64,000 nt of DNA from JALZCH01 sp036387135 (GCA_036387135.1 DASVUH010000040.1:1-64000); one strand, 5' to 3'. Positions 25,678 through 34,216 are shown, counted from the first letter of the stretch. Program-made: numbers and translations. The notes: generated by a model from the letters alone, not told the origin.

Positions 25678-26631
25678 ATGTTAAAAATTAATGGAATCTT
25701 GGCAATCATTCTCACGACTTTATCGTTAAGCGGCGTGATTTGGTCGCAGGGCGTCGAATCGGCGGCAAATTCAAATTTAACGGGCGTTGCGCTTCCTGCG
25801 AACGCGCAGCGTGTAGGCGCGGCAAGCGTCCCGGCGGAAATCAGCGGCACGCTGGAAAAAATCGTCGCTTCAGCCGACGGTAAATTGCGGCAAGGCGATT
25901 CGGAAGTTTTGGCTTGGGGCGGCGCAGGTTACCGCAAAGCGAACGCGCCGAATATCGTCGGCAAATTACGCGGCTCGCTCGAAAGCAATGGTTGGAAGTA
26001 TGAAGTCGGCGGCACTGCCGACGGCGTGACTCTTTTCCGCGCGCTCAAAGACGGACGCGCACCGCGCGCCGTCGTCGGGTTTTATGCGGCAACCGACGAT
26101 GCGATGCTGGTCGCCTGGACTGAAATTTTAGCCGCCGATGCCGCCCAAAATTCGGTTGAAACCGTTTCGCAAACCGAACGAATTCAAAGCGCGGCTGCAA
26201 AATCGAGCAATGGCTCGCTGCAGGAAATCGTCGGCAAATGGCACAACGGCAATGTTTCGATGATGGGGGAGAAAAATTTAACGACCGGACAAGTCACGTC
26301 TTCAAACGGCTCGACGTTTACTTATAAATTCTTCGCCGACGGGCGTTTTGAATACGTCGGTTATATCAAATCAACGATGTACGGCTGCACGACCGATTTA
26401 TTCAACGACAAACGCGGCAAAGTCGAAATCAGCGGCAATCAAATCACGCTCGTACCGACTAAAAACTACTGGAAAAACACTTATAGCTGCGCGCCCGCGA
26501 GCAATAAAGAGCGCGATTACGTTTTAGAGCGCGAAACTTACACTTTCCGAACAAAAACCGACGAATACGGCAAAACGCTCATTTGTCTGGCAAACGCAAA
26601 AGGCGAGTCCTGCTACAGGCGCGAAGAATAA
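25678..26631 (+). CDS. secreted protein of unknown function
   Basis: 317 aa from the ATG with GGGAGA upstream; the frame is open 78 bp further up without a ribosome site. The N-terminus is a signal peptide (MLKINGILAIILTTLSLSG, cleavage near WSQG). Two parts are visible: an N-terminal region with a GNGWKYEVGG-like stretch (about 85-150), and a C-terminal beta-rich part (about 180-310) beginning GKWHNGNVSMMG, with FTYKFFADGRFEYVGY typical of small lipocalin-like secreted domains. Four cysteines lie in the C-terminal half. Function unknown. Confidence 0.6.
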   Translation: MLKINGILAIILTTLSLSGVIWSQGVESAANSNLTGVALPANAQRVGAASVPAEISGTLEKIVASADGKLRQGDSEVLAWGGAGYRKANAPNIVGKLRGSLESNGWKYEVGGTADGVTLFRALKDGRAPRAVVGFYAATDDAMLVAWTEILAADAAQNSVETVSQTERIQSAAAKSSNGSLQEIVGKWHNGNVSMMGEKNLTTGQVTSSNGSTFTYKFFADGRFEYVGYIKSTMYGCTTDLFNDKRGKVEISGNQITLVPTKNYWKNTYSCAPASNKERDYVLERETYTFRTKTDEYGKTLICLANAKGESCYRREE

Positions 26632-26657
26632 TTGATCTAATCGTTTGCTCTTTTGAA

Positions 26658-26704
26658 GTATCAAGCGGCGCAGAGATTTTGAAAATCTCTGCGCCGCTTG
26701 ATAC
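26658..26704. repeat. 23-bp perfect inverted repeat
   Basis: Arms 26658-26680 and 26682-26704 are exact complements (core GCGGCGCAGAGATTTT) with a one-base centre. Plus-strand TTTT follows at 26706, so it may double as a terminator for the secreted protein gene. It directly abuts the second copy of the promoter-like motif. Confidence 0.8.
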
Positions 26705-26705
26705 G

Positions 26706-26727
26706 TTTTCCGCCGGTTTGCGCGTTA
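26706..26727 (+). promoter_or_regulatory. shared promoter-like motif, copy 2
   Basis: TTTTCCGCCG-N4-GCGCGTTA, 54 bp upstream of the monooxygenase at 26782. The spacer is two bases shorter than in copies 1 and 3. Confidence 0.5.
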
Positions 26728-26781
26728 TAAATTGAGAGGAATTTTACCCGCGCTGCCGTTCGGCAACACTTTGTAAATATT

Positions 26782-27924
26782 ATGACTACTAAACCGAGAA
26801 TTCTTATCATCGGCGCGGGCATCGGCGGCTTGGCAACGGCGATTGCGTTGCAGCAAGCCGGATTTGAAGCTGCCATTTACGAAAATGCTCCCGCGCTGCG
26901 CGGAATCGGCGCGGGCATTAGTTTGTGGTCAAATGCAACGGCGGTTCTCGAAAAACTCGGTTTGCTCGACGAAGCCGTTTCAAAAAGCGCGGTTTTTAAT
27001 TCCGTTAAAATCCTAAACCAGCGCGGCGAACTGTTGATGCAAACAAACATCGGAAACTATCCGACTCCGGCAATTTGCATTCATCGCGCAGATTTAATTG
27101 ATTTGCTCCAACAAAACTGCGCGCCCGGAACAATTCACCTGGGCAAAAATTTCGAGCGTTTCGAGGAAACCGAAACAACCGTAACCGCATTTTTCTCGGA
27201 CGGCGCGAGCGCGACCGGCGACATTTTAATCGGAGCGGACGGCATCAATTCGCGCGTTCGGGCGCAATTCAAAGGCGACGCAAAACCCGTTTATCGCGGC
27301 TACGCAGTCTGGCGCAGCACAATCGAATTTGACGCCGCAGGTCTTGACCTTGATTCTCCGAGCGAGACTTTCGGCGCAGGCAAACGTGTCGGTTTAGTTC
27401 CCATCGGGAAAAATCGCTTTTATTGGTATGCGACAAACAATCAACCGGAAAATTCGATTCTTCAATCCGATGAACGTAAAAGGCAGCTTTTAGATTTTTT
27501 TCACGATTGGCATGCGCCGATTCCTCAAATCATCGCGGCGACGGACGCCGAAGACATTTTGCATAACGATTGTTACGACCGCTCGCCCGAACACGGCTGG
27601 TCAACGAGCAGAGTTTGTTTAATCGGCGACGCGGCGCATCCGACGACTCCGAATTTGGGACAAGGCGGCTGTATGGCTCTCGAAGACGCAATCGTTTTAA
27701 CGAAATGTCTGCAAAATTCGCCTGCGCCGAACGAGGCTTTTCGGGAATTTGAAGCGCTGCGTTTTGACCGAACGCGGTTTATTACCGAACGCTCATTGAT
27801 GCTTGGTCGCGTCGGGCAATGGCAAAATCCGCTCGCCGTTTTTCTGCGAGACACATTGACGCGCTTTACGCCGGAAAAATCACTCCAAAAGAGCTTCGAG
27901 CAGATTTACGGGTTTCAAGCATAA
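26782..27924 (+). CDS. FAD-dependent monooxygenase (UbiH/zeaxanthin epoxidase-like)
   Basis: 380 aa. RILIIGAGIGGLATAIALQQAGF (GxGxxG), GADGINSRVR (DG motif) and VCLIGDAAHPTTPNLGQGGCMALEDA (GD motif) mark a class A flavoprotein hydroxylase of the salicylate/zeaxanthin epoxidase-like type. It is cytosolic or membrane-associated; substrate unknown. A nitroreductase gene follows 31 bp downstream and a DoxX gene after that, which suggests an oxidative detoxification or stress unit. Confidence 0.92.
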   Translation: MTTKPRILIIGAGIGGLATAIALQQAGFEAAIYENAPALRGIGAGISLWSNATAVLEKLGLLDEAVSKSAVFNSVKILNQRGELLMQTNIGNYPTPAICIHRADLIDLLQQNCAPGTIHLGKNFERFEETETTVTAFFSDGASATGDILIGADGINSRVRAQFKGDAKPVYRGYAVWRSTIEFDAAGLDLDSPSETFGAGKRVGLVPIGKNRFYWYATNNQPENSILQSDERKRQLLDFFHDWHAPIPQIIAATDAEDILHNDCYDRSPEHGWSTSRVCLIGDAAHPTTPNLGQGGCMALEDAIVLTKCLQNSPAPNEAFREFEALRFDRTRFITERSLMLGRVGQWQNPLAVFLRDTLTRFTPEKSLQKSFEQIYGFQA

Positions 27925-27955
27925 AATCTCCCGACTGAAAATGAGGTAAAGCGAA

Positions 27956-28663
27956 ATGAACATCAGCTTAAATCAATTCATCGAAATCGTTCGCACGCGG
28001 CGTTCGACTCGCCATTTTCGCTCCGAACCTGTTGCGCCGGAGCTTCTGCGAGAATTACTGGAAGCTGCGCGCTGGTCGCCGAGCGCATTTAATTTGCAGC
28101 CGACGCACTTTGTCGTCGTCACAGACCAAAAATTAAAAGAAAAACTTTATCCGGCTTGTATGAATCAGCGACAGATTCTGGAAGCCGGAGCGACCGTTGT
28201 TTTCACGGGCGACCGCAGCGTGGTCGAACATAATTTTGAGCGAATCCTGAAATTAGACCGCGAAGCCAAAGCCAACAGCGCGGAATACGAGCAGCTATTG
28301 CGTAAAAACGTCCCGCTTTCGTTTAATCGCGGATTTTTGGGCTTCGGCTGGTTATGGAAATTTTTGGCGGAGACGATTGCCGGGCGTTTTATTCCGATTC
28401 CCAAGCTGCAAGCGGTTCACCGCGATTACTGGCTGGCGAAACAGGCTGCGATTGCAGCGCATACGTTTATGCTCGCCGCGCACATCGCCGGACTCGCGAC
28501 TTGCCCGATGGAAGGTTTCAGCGAGCGCGCCGTGCAGGAAGCTCTGAACATTCCGTCCGATCAAGCCGTAATTCTCGTCGTGCCGGTCGGTTACGCAGAC
28601 AATTCAACGCAAACAAAAACGCGGCTTTCGCTCGACGAAATTGTTCACCAAAATTCCTGGTAG
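27956..28663 (+). CDS. nitroreductase family protein
   Basis: 235 aa. The FMN-binding start RTRRSTRHFRSEPVAPELLRELLEAARWSPSAFNLQP is diagnostic. The central region carries an insertion (about 95-145) relative to short nitroreductases, and the C-terminal TCPMEGF...NIPSDQAVILVVPVGY fits. It reduces nitro compounds, quinones or similar substrates with NAD(P)H. It is probably in an operon with the monooxygenase upstream. Confidence 0.93.
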   Translation: MNISLNQFIEIVRTRRSTRHFRSEPVAPELLRELLEAARWSPSAFNLQPTHFVVVTDQKLKEKLYPACMNQRQILEAGATVVFTGDRSVVEHNFERILKLDREAKANSAEYEQLLRKNVPLSFNRGFLGFGWLWKFLAETIAGRFIPIPKLQAVHRDYWLAKQAAIAAHTFMLAAHIAGLATCPMEGFSERAVQEALNIPSDQAVILVVPVGYADNSTQTKTRLSLDEIVHQNSW

Positions 28664-28715
28664 CTTTTCGTTATGGGAAAAAATTTAAGAAAAAACTCGA
28701 ACGGAGAGAATTGGA

Positions 28716-29366
28716 ATGGGAAACACGATTTTTAATTTAGCGGTCATCGGAATCAGAATTTTTCTCGGTTTCATTTTCTTTACCGCCGGAATGGGCAAAC
28801 TGACGCACGGGCATTATTTTCCGTTGACGATGTTTCCGATGAGCCTGTCGAAAATACTCGCGCCATACGGTTTGAGCTTGTGGGGCGAATTTGTTGCATG
28901 GTCGCAAGTGTTAATCGGTTTTTTGTTGATGTCGCAGCGTTTCGCCACCATCGGCGCGATTATGTCTCTGCCGCTGATTTTGAATATTTTCGTCATCACG
29001 GTTTCAATCGGATTTGTCGGGACGCCTTATCTCAACGGTTTTCTAATTTTCTTAAATTTATTTCTTCTCGCGGCTGATTATCACAAGCTCAAATTCCTGT
29101 TTATGGAAGACGTTTCCGAATTTCGACACATACGTCTGCGGCGCAATTTCTGGCAAGTTGATTTGGTGTGGTTTGCCGGTTTGGTTTTATGTTTAGCGGC
29201 GGGCGCTTTTCACGAATCAAATCGCGCAATGACTTTTACTTTGTCATTTGCCGGAATCGCAGTGTTTCTGGCGGGCGGCGTCTGGCAGTTTTTTCTGCAA
29301 AGAAAGCAAAACCGGACAAGTGACAGGCGCACTGATGTACAAAATGATTTGGTTGTCGGCATTTAG
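28716..29366 (+). CDS. DoxX-like integral membrane protein
   Basis: 216 aa. Five to six hydrophobic helices; the first, IRIFLGFIFFTAGMGKLTHG, matches the DoxX/SURF4 family start. A GGAGAG ribosome site lies 12 bp upstream. DoxX proteins are associated with thiosulphate:quinone oxidoreductase or redox stress; the specific role here is unknown. It follows the nitroreductase after 52 bp. Confidence 0.8.
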   Translation: MGNTIFNLAVIGIRIFLGFIFFTAGMGKLTHGHYFPLTMFPMSLSKILAPYGLSLWGEFVAWSQVLIGFLLMSQRFATIGAIMSLPLILNIFVITVSIGFVGTPYLNGFLIFLNLFLLAADYHKLKFLFMEDVSEFRHIRLRRNFWQVDLVWFAGLVLCLAAGAFHESNRAMTFTLSFAGIAVFLAGGVWQFFLQRKQNRTSDRRTDVQNDLVVGI

Positions 29367-29384
29367 TCACTGCTTTGATGAGAC

Positions 29385-29408
29385 TTTTCCGCCGAGTTTT
29401 GCGCGTTA
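29385..29408 (+). promoter_or_regulatory. shared promoter-like motif, copy 3
   Basis: TTTTCCGCCG-N6-GCGCGTTA, 54 bp before the small secreted protein gene at 29463, with the same spacing as copy 1. Confidence 0.5.
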
Positions 29409-29462
29409 TTAAACAGAAGGCATTAAACCTAAAATAATAATAAGCACTTTCAGGAGATAACA

Positions 29463-29819
29463 ATGTTTAGAAAAACTTTATTAGCGACACTGGCGTTTTC
29501 GATTTTCTGTCTCGGCACAAATGCCAATGTTTTTGGGCAGGCGCGCGCTTTTGAAAATAATCGGGCAATCGGCGCGGAAAAATCCGAAGCGTCAACGAAT
29601 CAAAAATCTTCAAACCCGGATTTGAAAAAGGCTTTGTTCGAGAAAAAAGATTCTTCAGTTTATAAAGAAAAAAACAATCTCGCCGAGTACGAAAAGCAAA
29701 AAGCACAAGGCAAAAAATTCTCTACCACAACCAAAGTTTTGATTGGCGTCGGTATTGCCGCAGCAGTTATCGGTATCGTCGTTTTTGCCGCAAGCCGAGA
29801 TAAAATCGAAACCTTCTAA
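29463..29819 (+). CDS. small exported single-anchor protein
   Basis: 118 aa. A signal peptide (LLATLAFSIFCLGTNANVFG), a charged lysine-rich middle (about 40-85) and a C-terminal membrane helix (VLIGVGIAAAVIGIVVFAAS, about 93-112). No known domain is recognised. CAGGAGA lies 9 bp before the ATG. The upstream motif suggests the same control as the genes at 25678 and 26782. Confidence 0.6.
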   Translation: MFRKTLLATLAFSIFCLGTNANVFGQARAFENNRAIGAEKSEASTNQKSSNPDLKKALFEKKDSSVYKEKNNLAEYEKQKAQGKKFSTTTKVLIGVGIAAAVIGIVVFAASRDKIETF

Positions 29820-29861
29820 ACCGAACGATGTATTTATTCCGATAATTAAGGTGTGAAAATT

Positions 29862-30239
29862 ATGTCCGAAGATAATTTAAATTTAGTCCGCAGCGTCTAT
29901 CAAATCAAAGATATTAACGAAATTGTGGCGGCTTTCGCGCCCGCGTTCGAGATTCGTCAAACCGAGTCGCTCCCGTGGGGCGGGCATTATCGAGGTCTCG
30001 CCGGAGCGCAGCAGTTTTTCACGAAATTGCGCGGAAACGTTGACTCGGCGGTCGAAATAGAAGAAATATTTGCGGTTGAAAACAAAGTCGTCGTCAAAGG
30101 GCGAACGCGCGGAACGGTATTGCAAAACGACAAAAAATTCGACGTTTCAATTGTTCACATCTGGACGCTTCGCAAAGGCAAGCTCGCCAAATTCGAGCCT
30201 TTTATTGACACTCCGGCGATGCTCGCGGCATTGCAGTAA
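29862..30239 (+). CDS. SnoaL/NTF2-like protein
   Basis: 125 aa from the ATG before SEDNLNLVRSVY. The alpha+beta-barrel cone-fold pattern is visible: VRSVYQIKDINEIVAAF, WGGHYRGLAGAQQFFTKL, VVVKGRTRGTV and IVHIWTLRKGKLAKFEPFID. Such proteins are isomerases, dehydratases or binding proteins. It starts 7 bp before the P450 gene and is probably co-transcribed, so it may act on a related hydrophobic substrate. Confidence 0.8.
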   Translation: MSEDNLNLVRSVYQIKDINEIVAAFAPAFEIRQTESLPWGGHYRGLAGAQQFFTKLRGNVDSAVEIEEIFAVENKVVVKGRTRGTVLQNDKKFDVSIVHIWTLRKGKLAKFEPFIDTPAMLAALQ

Positions 30240-30245
30240 AATTTT

Positions 30246-31628
30246 ATGCAATCCGAAATTTCTTTTCCCCAACCTACACCGCAACTCCTTACGCCGCCGA
30301 CGCCGAAAGGTCACTGGTTTTTCGGCAGCGGACCGGAAGCGGCGGCAAATCCGCTCAAATTTTATTGCCGCGTCTGGCGAGAATTGGGCGATGTCGTCAA
30401 AATGCGGACGATATTTGGTATTGAATGGTATTTGATTGCCAATCCTGCGGGCGCAGAACAGGTTTTGCAAACGAACCAGGCGAATTACAAAAAACCCGCG
30501 ATTTTCACCAAATCTCTCGGAATGATAGCCGGAAACGGTCTCGTCACAAGCGAAGGCGATTTCTGGCGTCGCCAGCGCCGCCTCGCGCAGCCCGCTTTTC
30601 ATCGCCAAAGACTCGCTCTTTTGAGCGAAACGATGACAAACGCGGCTACGGAAACGGTGGAGAATTGGAAAAACACTTATGCCCGCACGGGCGAAGCGTT
30701 CGACGTATCGGAAGAAATGACGAAGCTAACCGTCCGCATCGCCGCCGGGACGCTTTTTAGCGCCGACATTTCCGAAGACGCCGAAAGATTCGGCGACGCT
30801 CTGAAAATCGCGCTCGACCACGTCAGCCACCGAATGCGTTATCCATTTGCGCTGCCGGAATTTGTCCCGACAAAAAGGAATCGAGAATTTAATCGCGCCC
30901 GAAAAACGCTCGATGAAATCGTGATGAAAATCATTCGTCGGCGCAGAATCGAAACCGAAGACAAAGGCGATTTGCTTTCGATGCTGATCGAGGCGCGCGA
31001 CGAGGAAACGGGCGAAATGATGTCCGACCGGCAGTTGAAAGATGAAGTGATGACGCTGTTAATCGCCGGACACGAAACGACCGCCGCCGGATTGTCGTGG
31101 GCTTGGTATTTGCTGTCGCGAAATGATTGTGCGCGAGCGCGTCTGCGCGCCGAGCTTGAATTGAATCTGCAAGGCAAAGCTCCGACCGTCGAAGATTTGC
31201 CGCGACTGCCTTTTACGCGAATGGTTTTCGAGGAAACAATGCGATTATTCCCGCCCGCCTGGGGACAGCCGAGACAATCAATCGGCGCGGATGAAATCGG
31301 CGGTTTTCGGATTGACGCCGGAAAATTGCTCGTCGTTTCGCAATACATCGTCCATCGCCATCCGCAATTTTGGCAGCGACCGGAAGAGTTTTGCCCCGAA
31401 AGATTTACGCCCGAAAACTCGAAAAACCGTCCACGCTTTGCTTATTTCCCGTTCGGCGGCGGAGCGCGTCAGTGTATCGGAAATTATTTCGCAATGATGG
31501 AAGCGCAGATTGTGCTTGCAACAATCGCGCAGAATTTTCTACCGCAGCCGGTTGAAACAAACCAGCCGGAGCTTGATCCGACTTTCGCTTTGCGCCCGAA
31601 AAACGGTTTGCTGATGCGGCTCGCTTGA
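30246..31628 (+). CDS. cytochrome P450
   Basis: 460 aa, soluble bacterial type without a membrane anchor. Hallmarks: I-helix oxygen-binding AGHETTAAGLSW, K-helix ExxR (EETMR), PERF-like CPERFTPEN and the heme loop FPFGGGARQCIG with ligand Cys410. It resembles the CYP102/CYP4-like group, which often acts on fatty acids or terpenoids. No ferredoxin or reductase is nearby. The stop codon overlaps the -35 of the tRNA-Arg promoter. Confidence 0.96.
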   Translation: MQSEISFPQPTPQLLTPPTPKGHWFFGSGPEAAANPLKFYCRVWRELGDVVKMRTIFGIEWYLIANPAGAEQVLQTNQANYKKPAIFTKSLGMIAGNGLVTSEGDFWRRQRRLAQPAFHRQRLALLSETMTNAATETVENWKNTYARTGEAFDVSEEMTKLTVRIAAGTLFSADISEDAERFGDALKIALDHVSHRMRYPFALPEFVPTKRNREFNRARKTLDEIVMKIIRRRRIETEDKGDLLSMLIEARDEETGEMMSDRQLKDEVMTLLIAGHETTAAGLSWAWYLLSRNDCARARLRAELELNLQGKAPTVEDLPRLPFTRMVFEETMRLFPPAWGQPRQSIGADEIGGFRIDAGKLLVVSQYIVHRHPQFWQRPEEFCPERFTPENSKNRPRFAYFPFGGGARQCIGNYFAMMEAQIVLATIAQNFLPQPVETNQPELDPTFALRPKNGLLMRLA

Positions 31629-31653
31629 CAGAAAAGGCGGCGGACGGTTACGT
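31625..31653 (+). promoter_or_regulatory. putative tRNA-Arg promoter
   Basis: TTGACA (31625-31630), 17-bp spacer, TTACGT (31648-31653), about 17 bp upstream of the mature tRNA. The layout matches the two tRNA-Val promoters near 60 and 62.5 kb. Confidence 0.5.
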
Positions 31654-31670
31654 TTTGATTTGACTCGCGC

Positions 31671-31746
31671 GGGGTGTTAGCTCAGTGGATAGAGCATTGG
31701 TCTTCGGAACCAAGGGTCGGGGGTTCGAATCCCTCACGCCCCGCCA
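31671..31746 (+). tRNA. tRNA-Arg (anticodon TCG)
   Basis: 76 nt with complete cloverleaf: acceptor GGGGTGT with ACGCCCC (one G-U), D arm GCTC...GAGC, anticodon stem TTGGT/ACCAA with loop CTTCGGA, T arm with GGTTCGAATCC, discriminator G and encoded CCA. It reads CGA codons. An AT-rich segment begins directly downstream. Confidence 0.97.
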
Positions 31747-31878
31747 AATAAAATCTCGTAAGTTCTCAACGTTTTGAAATAAATTTTCAGATTTGACTTT
31801 CCGTTTGCGAGTGACTCAGAGATATGAACATAAAGCTCATGCTTTTTTTTATTTTAAGCTGTTATTTGGTTACGATGT

Positions 31879-32337
31879 TTACTCTAACATCTTAGTAGGG
31901 TCAACTTGCTTTTCTTTGGGTGAGCTTATTTCTTTCCTTTTTTTAGTGACTACTTTCCTTCTATTCGTATTTCGTTTTGTAATTTCTGCGGGATCGGCAT
32001 CAAGAAAATACTTAAATTGCATTTGCTTTCTTATTGCAAGGTAATCGTCTTCAGCTAAAAAACCATTTTTATATTGAAATTCGATTTGAATAAATTTTAA
32101 GTAGAAGGAAACAAATTGGTAAAAGGGCAATAACACTCCCTTAACTAAAACTCTATCAATAAGCCTGTGAAATGCCGCCCCCATAGATGCTCCAAAAATA
32201 AGCATAAGGCGGAAGGTAAGTTCGCCAATAAAGATACTTGGAAAAAAAACATATAACAGCATAATAATCCCGCAACCAACCAAGCCGCCGAATGTTAATG
32301 AGCGAAAGAATTCTAGGAAGTTAATTTTAATGTTCAA
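31879..32337 (-). CDS. AT-rich two-helix membrane protein
   Basis: 152 aa. Hydrophobic segments at about 12-33 and 36-54, then a cytosolic helix-rich part with GFLAEDDYLAIRKQMQFKYF, which resembles the SHOCT-type short C-terminal motif (inference), and a strongly basic Lys-rich tail. It starts 12 bp after the pentapeptide-repeat gene and is surely in the same unit. Base composition is clearly lower in GC than the flanks, a sign of transfer. Confidence 0.55.
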   Translation of the reverse strand: MNIKINFLEFFRSLTFGGLVGCGIIMLLYVFFPSIFIGELTFRLMLIFGASMGAAFHRLIDRVLVKGVLLPFYQFVSFYLKFIQIEFQYKNGFLAEDDYLAIRKQMQFKYFLDADPAEITKRNTNRRKVVTKKRKEISSPKEKQVDPTKMLE

Positions 32338-32349
32338 AACAACTCCCTC

Positions 32350-33765
32350 CTAAAAACTGCGCTCCATAATTTTTGCTGAATAAGCGATTCTAATTTTGTT
32401 GTATAGGTCTGCTAGTTCGAGAATAAAATAGATAGAACAGACCAAGTTAACAGCGACCGTTATATCATCACTAACCCGTCCATTTATGTGTAAGGAAAAA
32501 CAAAGTTGTGTAATCAGTCCAGCTATAATTAGCCGAACGAATGATATGATAAACAGTGCTCCAACAAATGTGTAAAATCCATTTCTTAATGAGAAAGATT
32601 TTTGAGGAGTTTTAAAATCCCAATGCAGAACCAATTGTAAAAATGTTGGCTTCTTTCCTGCTCCATATAAATCCGCAACCGATTGTAAAAATGTTAGCTT
32701 CTTTTCTGCTCCAGAGAGATCCGCGTTTGCTGCGAGTCGGCGGAACATTAATGCTTCGGAATGCCTTTCATTTTCTACTGCATTCAAAGCAAATTGTTTA
32801 TATGTAGTTTTAAGCATTTCAATAGGCTGATGAGTAATTTCGCGTTTCTTTAAAGATTCCAACTCTTCTTTAATGAACCTATCTATGTCGTCTATATTTT
32901 TCCATTCAATGCGGGTAAAGTTGAATTTAGAAATATCAACATCTACAAACCATCTTGGATACAATAAGACCTCTTCAAAGGTGACTTTTCCGGTATTTGC
33001 TATTTTTGACCACAAAAATTGAGGTGCATTATGATCTCCTTCGAATAATTTATTGCGTGGAGATCCAATGAAATTAAGGTCACCCTTTATGATAGATCCG
33101 CCGAATAGCGTATGACTCAAAAACTTAGTTTCCCAAAAGATAATTAAAGATTGTTCCTCAAAAACGGCATTTGAGAAAACTACAAAATCATTAAATTCAG
33201 TTCTAAGAAATTTTACAGAACCAAAAAACTTAGCTTTGTAGAAGCTACACTGTCTGTTGAAATTAGACGAAAGGAAATAAATATCTCCTTTAAAGGTTGA
33301 TTTGTCGAAGGAACTGCCTTTCTTAAAATCCGTTTGTTCGAATTTTGCGTCAGACAAAAATGTAGTTTTTTCGAAACTTACAAATGAGTTAAAAGTAGTC
33401 TTATTAAATTTAACCTTTTCAAAGAAAGTTGCGTTATCAAAATTAGCTAGGGAAGTGAAAGTTGCGTTGGTAAAATCAACTGTGGAGGTGAAATTATATG
33501 TTCCAAGATGAACTGGACCTGAAAAATAAACGTAATCAAAGTTGGAATCTTGTCTTTCTAATCTACTATTAAGAACGTGAATAAAATCTGTGGTTTGATG
33601 TTTGAGATCATCAGGTAAATGTAACACACAATACCAATTATCTTCATATTCGTGCTCTACTGGCAAGTCTTGGCAAACAGTTGTGTTATAAAGATGTTTT
33701 AAAACAGTATCACTACTCTCATGAACAAAACATCGTCTTTCCGTAGTGGGATGCTGAGACGGCAT
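32350..33765 (-). CDS. pentapeptide-repeat-like membrane protein
   Basis: 471 aa. Residues about 78-220 form at least ten 11-residue units F-x-x-[AT]-x-F-x-x-x-[AV]-x (for example FNKTTFNSFVS, FEKTTFLSDAK), the Pentapeptide_3-like beta-helix pattern. A charged helical region follows, with a tandem 16-residue duplication (AEKKLTFLQSV and AGKKPTFLQLV). Two or three C-terminal membrane helices occupy about 400-460. The N-terminal 60 residues hold several Cys and His. Function unknown; membrane-anchored pentapeptide proteins occur in defence and stress loci. AT-rich and likely acquired. Confidence 0.7.
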   Translation of the reverse strand: MPSQHPTTERRCFVHESSDTVLKHLYNTTVCQDLPVEHEYEDNWYCVLHLPDDLKHQTTDFIHVLNSRLERQDSNFDYVYFSGPVHLGTYNFTSTVDFTNATFTSLANFDNATFFEKVKFNKTTFNSFVSFEKTTFLSDAKFEQTDFKKGSSFDKSTFKGDIYFLSSNFNRQCSFYKAKFFGSVKFLRTEFNDFVVFSNAVFEEQSLIIFWETKFLSHTLFGGSIIKGDLNFIGSPRNKLFEGDHNAPQFLWSKIANTGKVTFEEVLLYPRWFVDVDISKFNFTRIEWKNIDDIDRFIKEELESLKKREITHQPIEMLKTTYKQFALNAVENERHSEALMFRRLAANADLSGAEKKLTFLQSVADLYGAGKKPTFLQLVLHWDFKTPQKSFSLRNGFYTFVGALFIISFVRLIIAGLITQLCFSLHINGRVSDDITVAVNLVCSIYFILELADLYNKIRIAYSAKIMERSF

Positions 33766-34017
33766 AACGATAATTTCCTTTTATTAATTTAGATAAAACG
33801 GAGCTATATTAACATAAGGTTTTTAGAAATAGCACTTTTAATATGTATCATATTAAAAGTGCTAACAACTGACTTTATGCTATTACCTCAATCTATTATT
33901 GGAAATGTGGAAATAACGACATTCTTTAATTTCTAGAACGAAAGCATTTGTTTTTATAACAAAGCACGATTTCGTGACAGTTTGGACAAAGCTAATTATA
34001 GACGGGTTCTTTTCCGG
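33766..34017. other. AT-rich gene-free stretch at the edge of the insert
   Basis: No credible ORF. It contains the 33830 palindrome. Base composition returns to the chromosomal average near 34.0 kb, so the right border of the acquired segment is probably here. Confidence 0.4.
33830..33864. repeat. 16-bp perfect inverted repeat
   Basis: TAGCACTTTTAATATG and its exact complement around TAT, 65 bp upstream of the pentapeptide gene. It could be an operator for that gene or a terminator-like hairpin. Confidence 0.6.
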
Positions 34018-34161
34018 TCACCCATGCTCGTCAACACAATGCAAACAAAGCCTTGAGCCTTTGTCTTTGACGATTTCCATTTTCGAGCCGAAACAAACTT
34101 GACACGGCGTTTCGTGTTGCGGTTCGGAATTAAGGGTAATTGCGCTAAAGCCGAATGTCAC
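34018..34161 (-). CDS. possible 47-aa double-CxxC zinc-ribbon peptide
   Basis: A GTG-started frame encodes 47 residues with TPCQVCFGSKMEIVKDKG and RLCLHCVDEHG: two CxxC knuckles 15 residues apart (C20/C23 and C39/C42), a zinc-ribbon pattern. There is no ribosome site, and the start lies inside the 34144 hairpin. It may be a small gene or the 3' remnant of a larger one. The coherent CxxC pairs argue against pure chance. Confidence 0.35.
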   Translation of the reverse strand: MTFGFSAITLNSEPQHETPCQVCFGSKMEIVKDKGSRLCLHCVDEHG

Positions 34162-34185
34162 AGTTTTGTGACATTCGGCTTTAGC
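34144..34185. repeat. 19-bp perfect inverted repeat downstream of the metalloprotease gene
   Basis: Arms 34144-34162 and 34167-34185 (core AAAGCCGAATGTCACA) around a 4-nt loop, 32 bp after the protease stop on its strand. It probably ends that transcript, though a long U run is missing. Confidence 0.7.
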
Positions 34186-34216
34186 TTTAAATCGCGGCTA
34201 TTTTTCTAATTGACTA

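Noticed and set aside
31720..34020. Direct repeat of the tRNA-Arg 3' end as an attachment site
   Set aside because: I looked for a second copy of the tRNA 3' end before 34 kb and found none, so integration by site-specific recombination is not supported.
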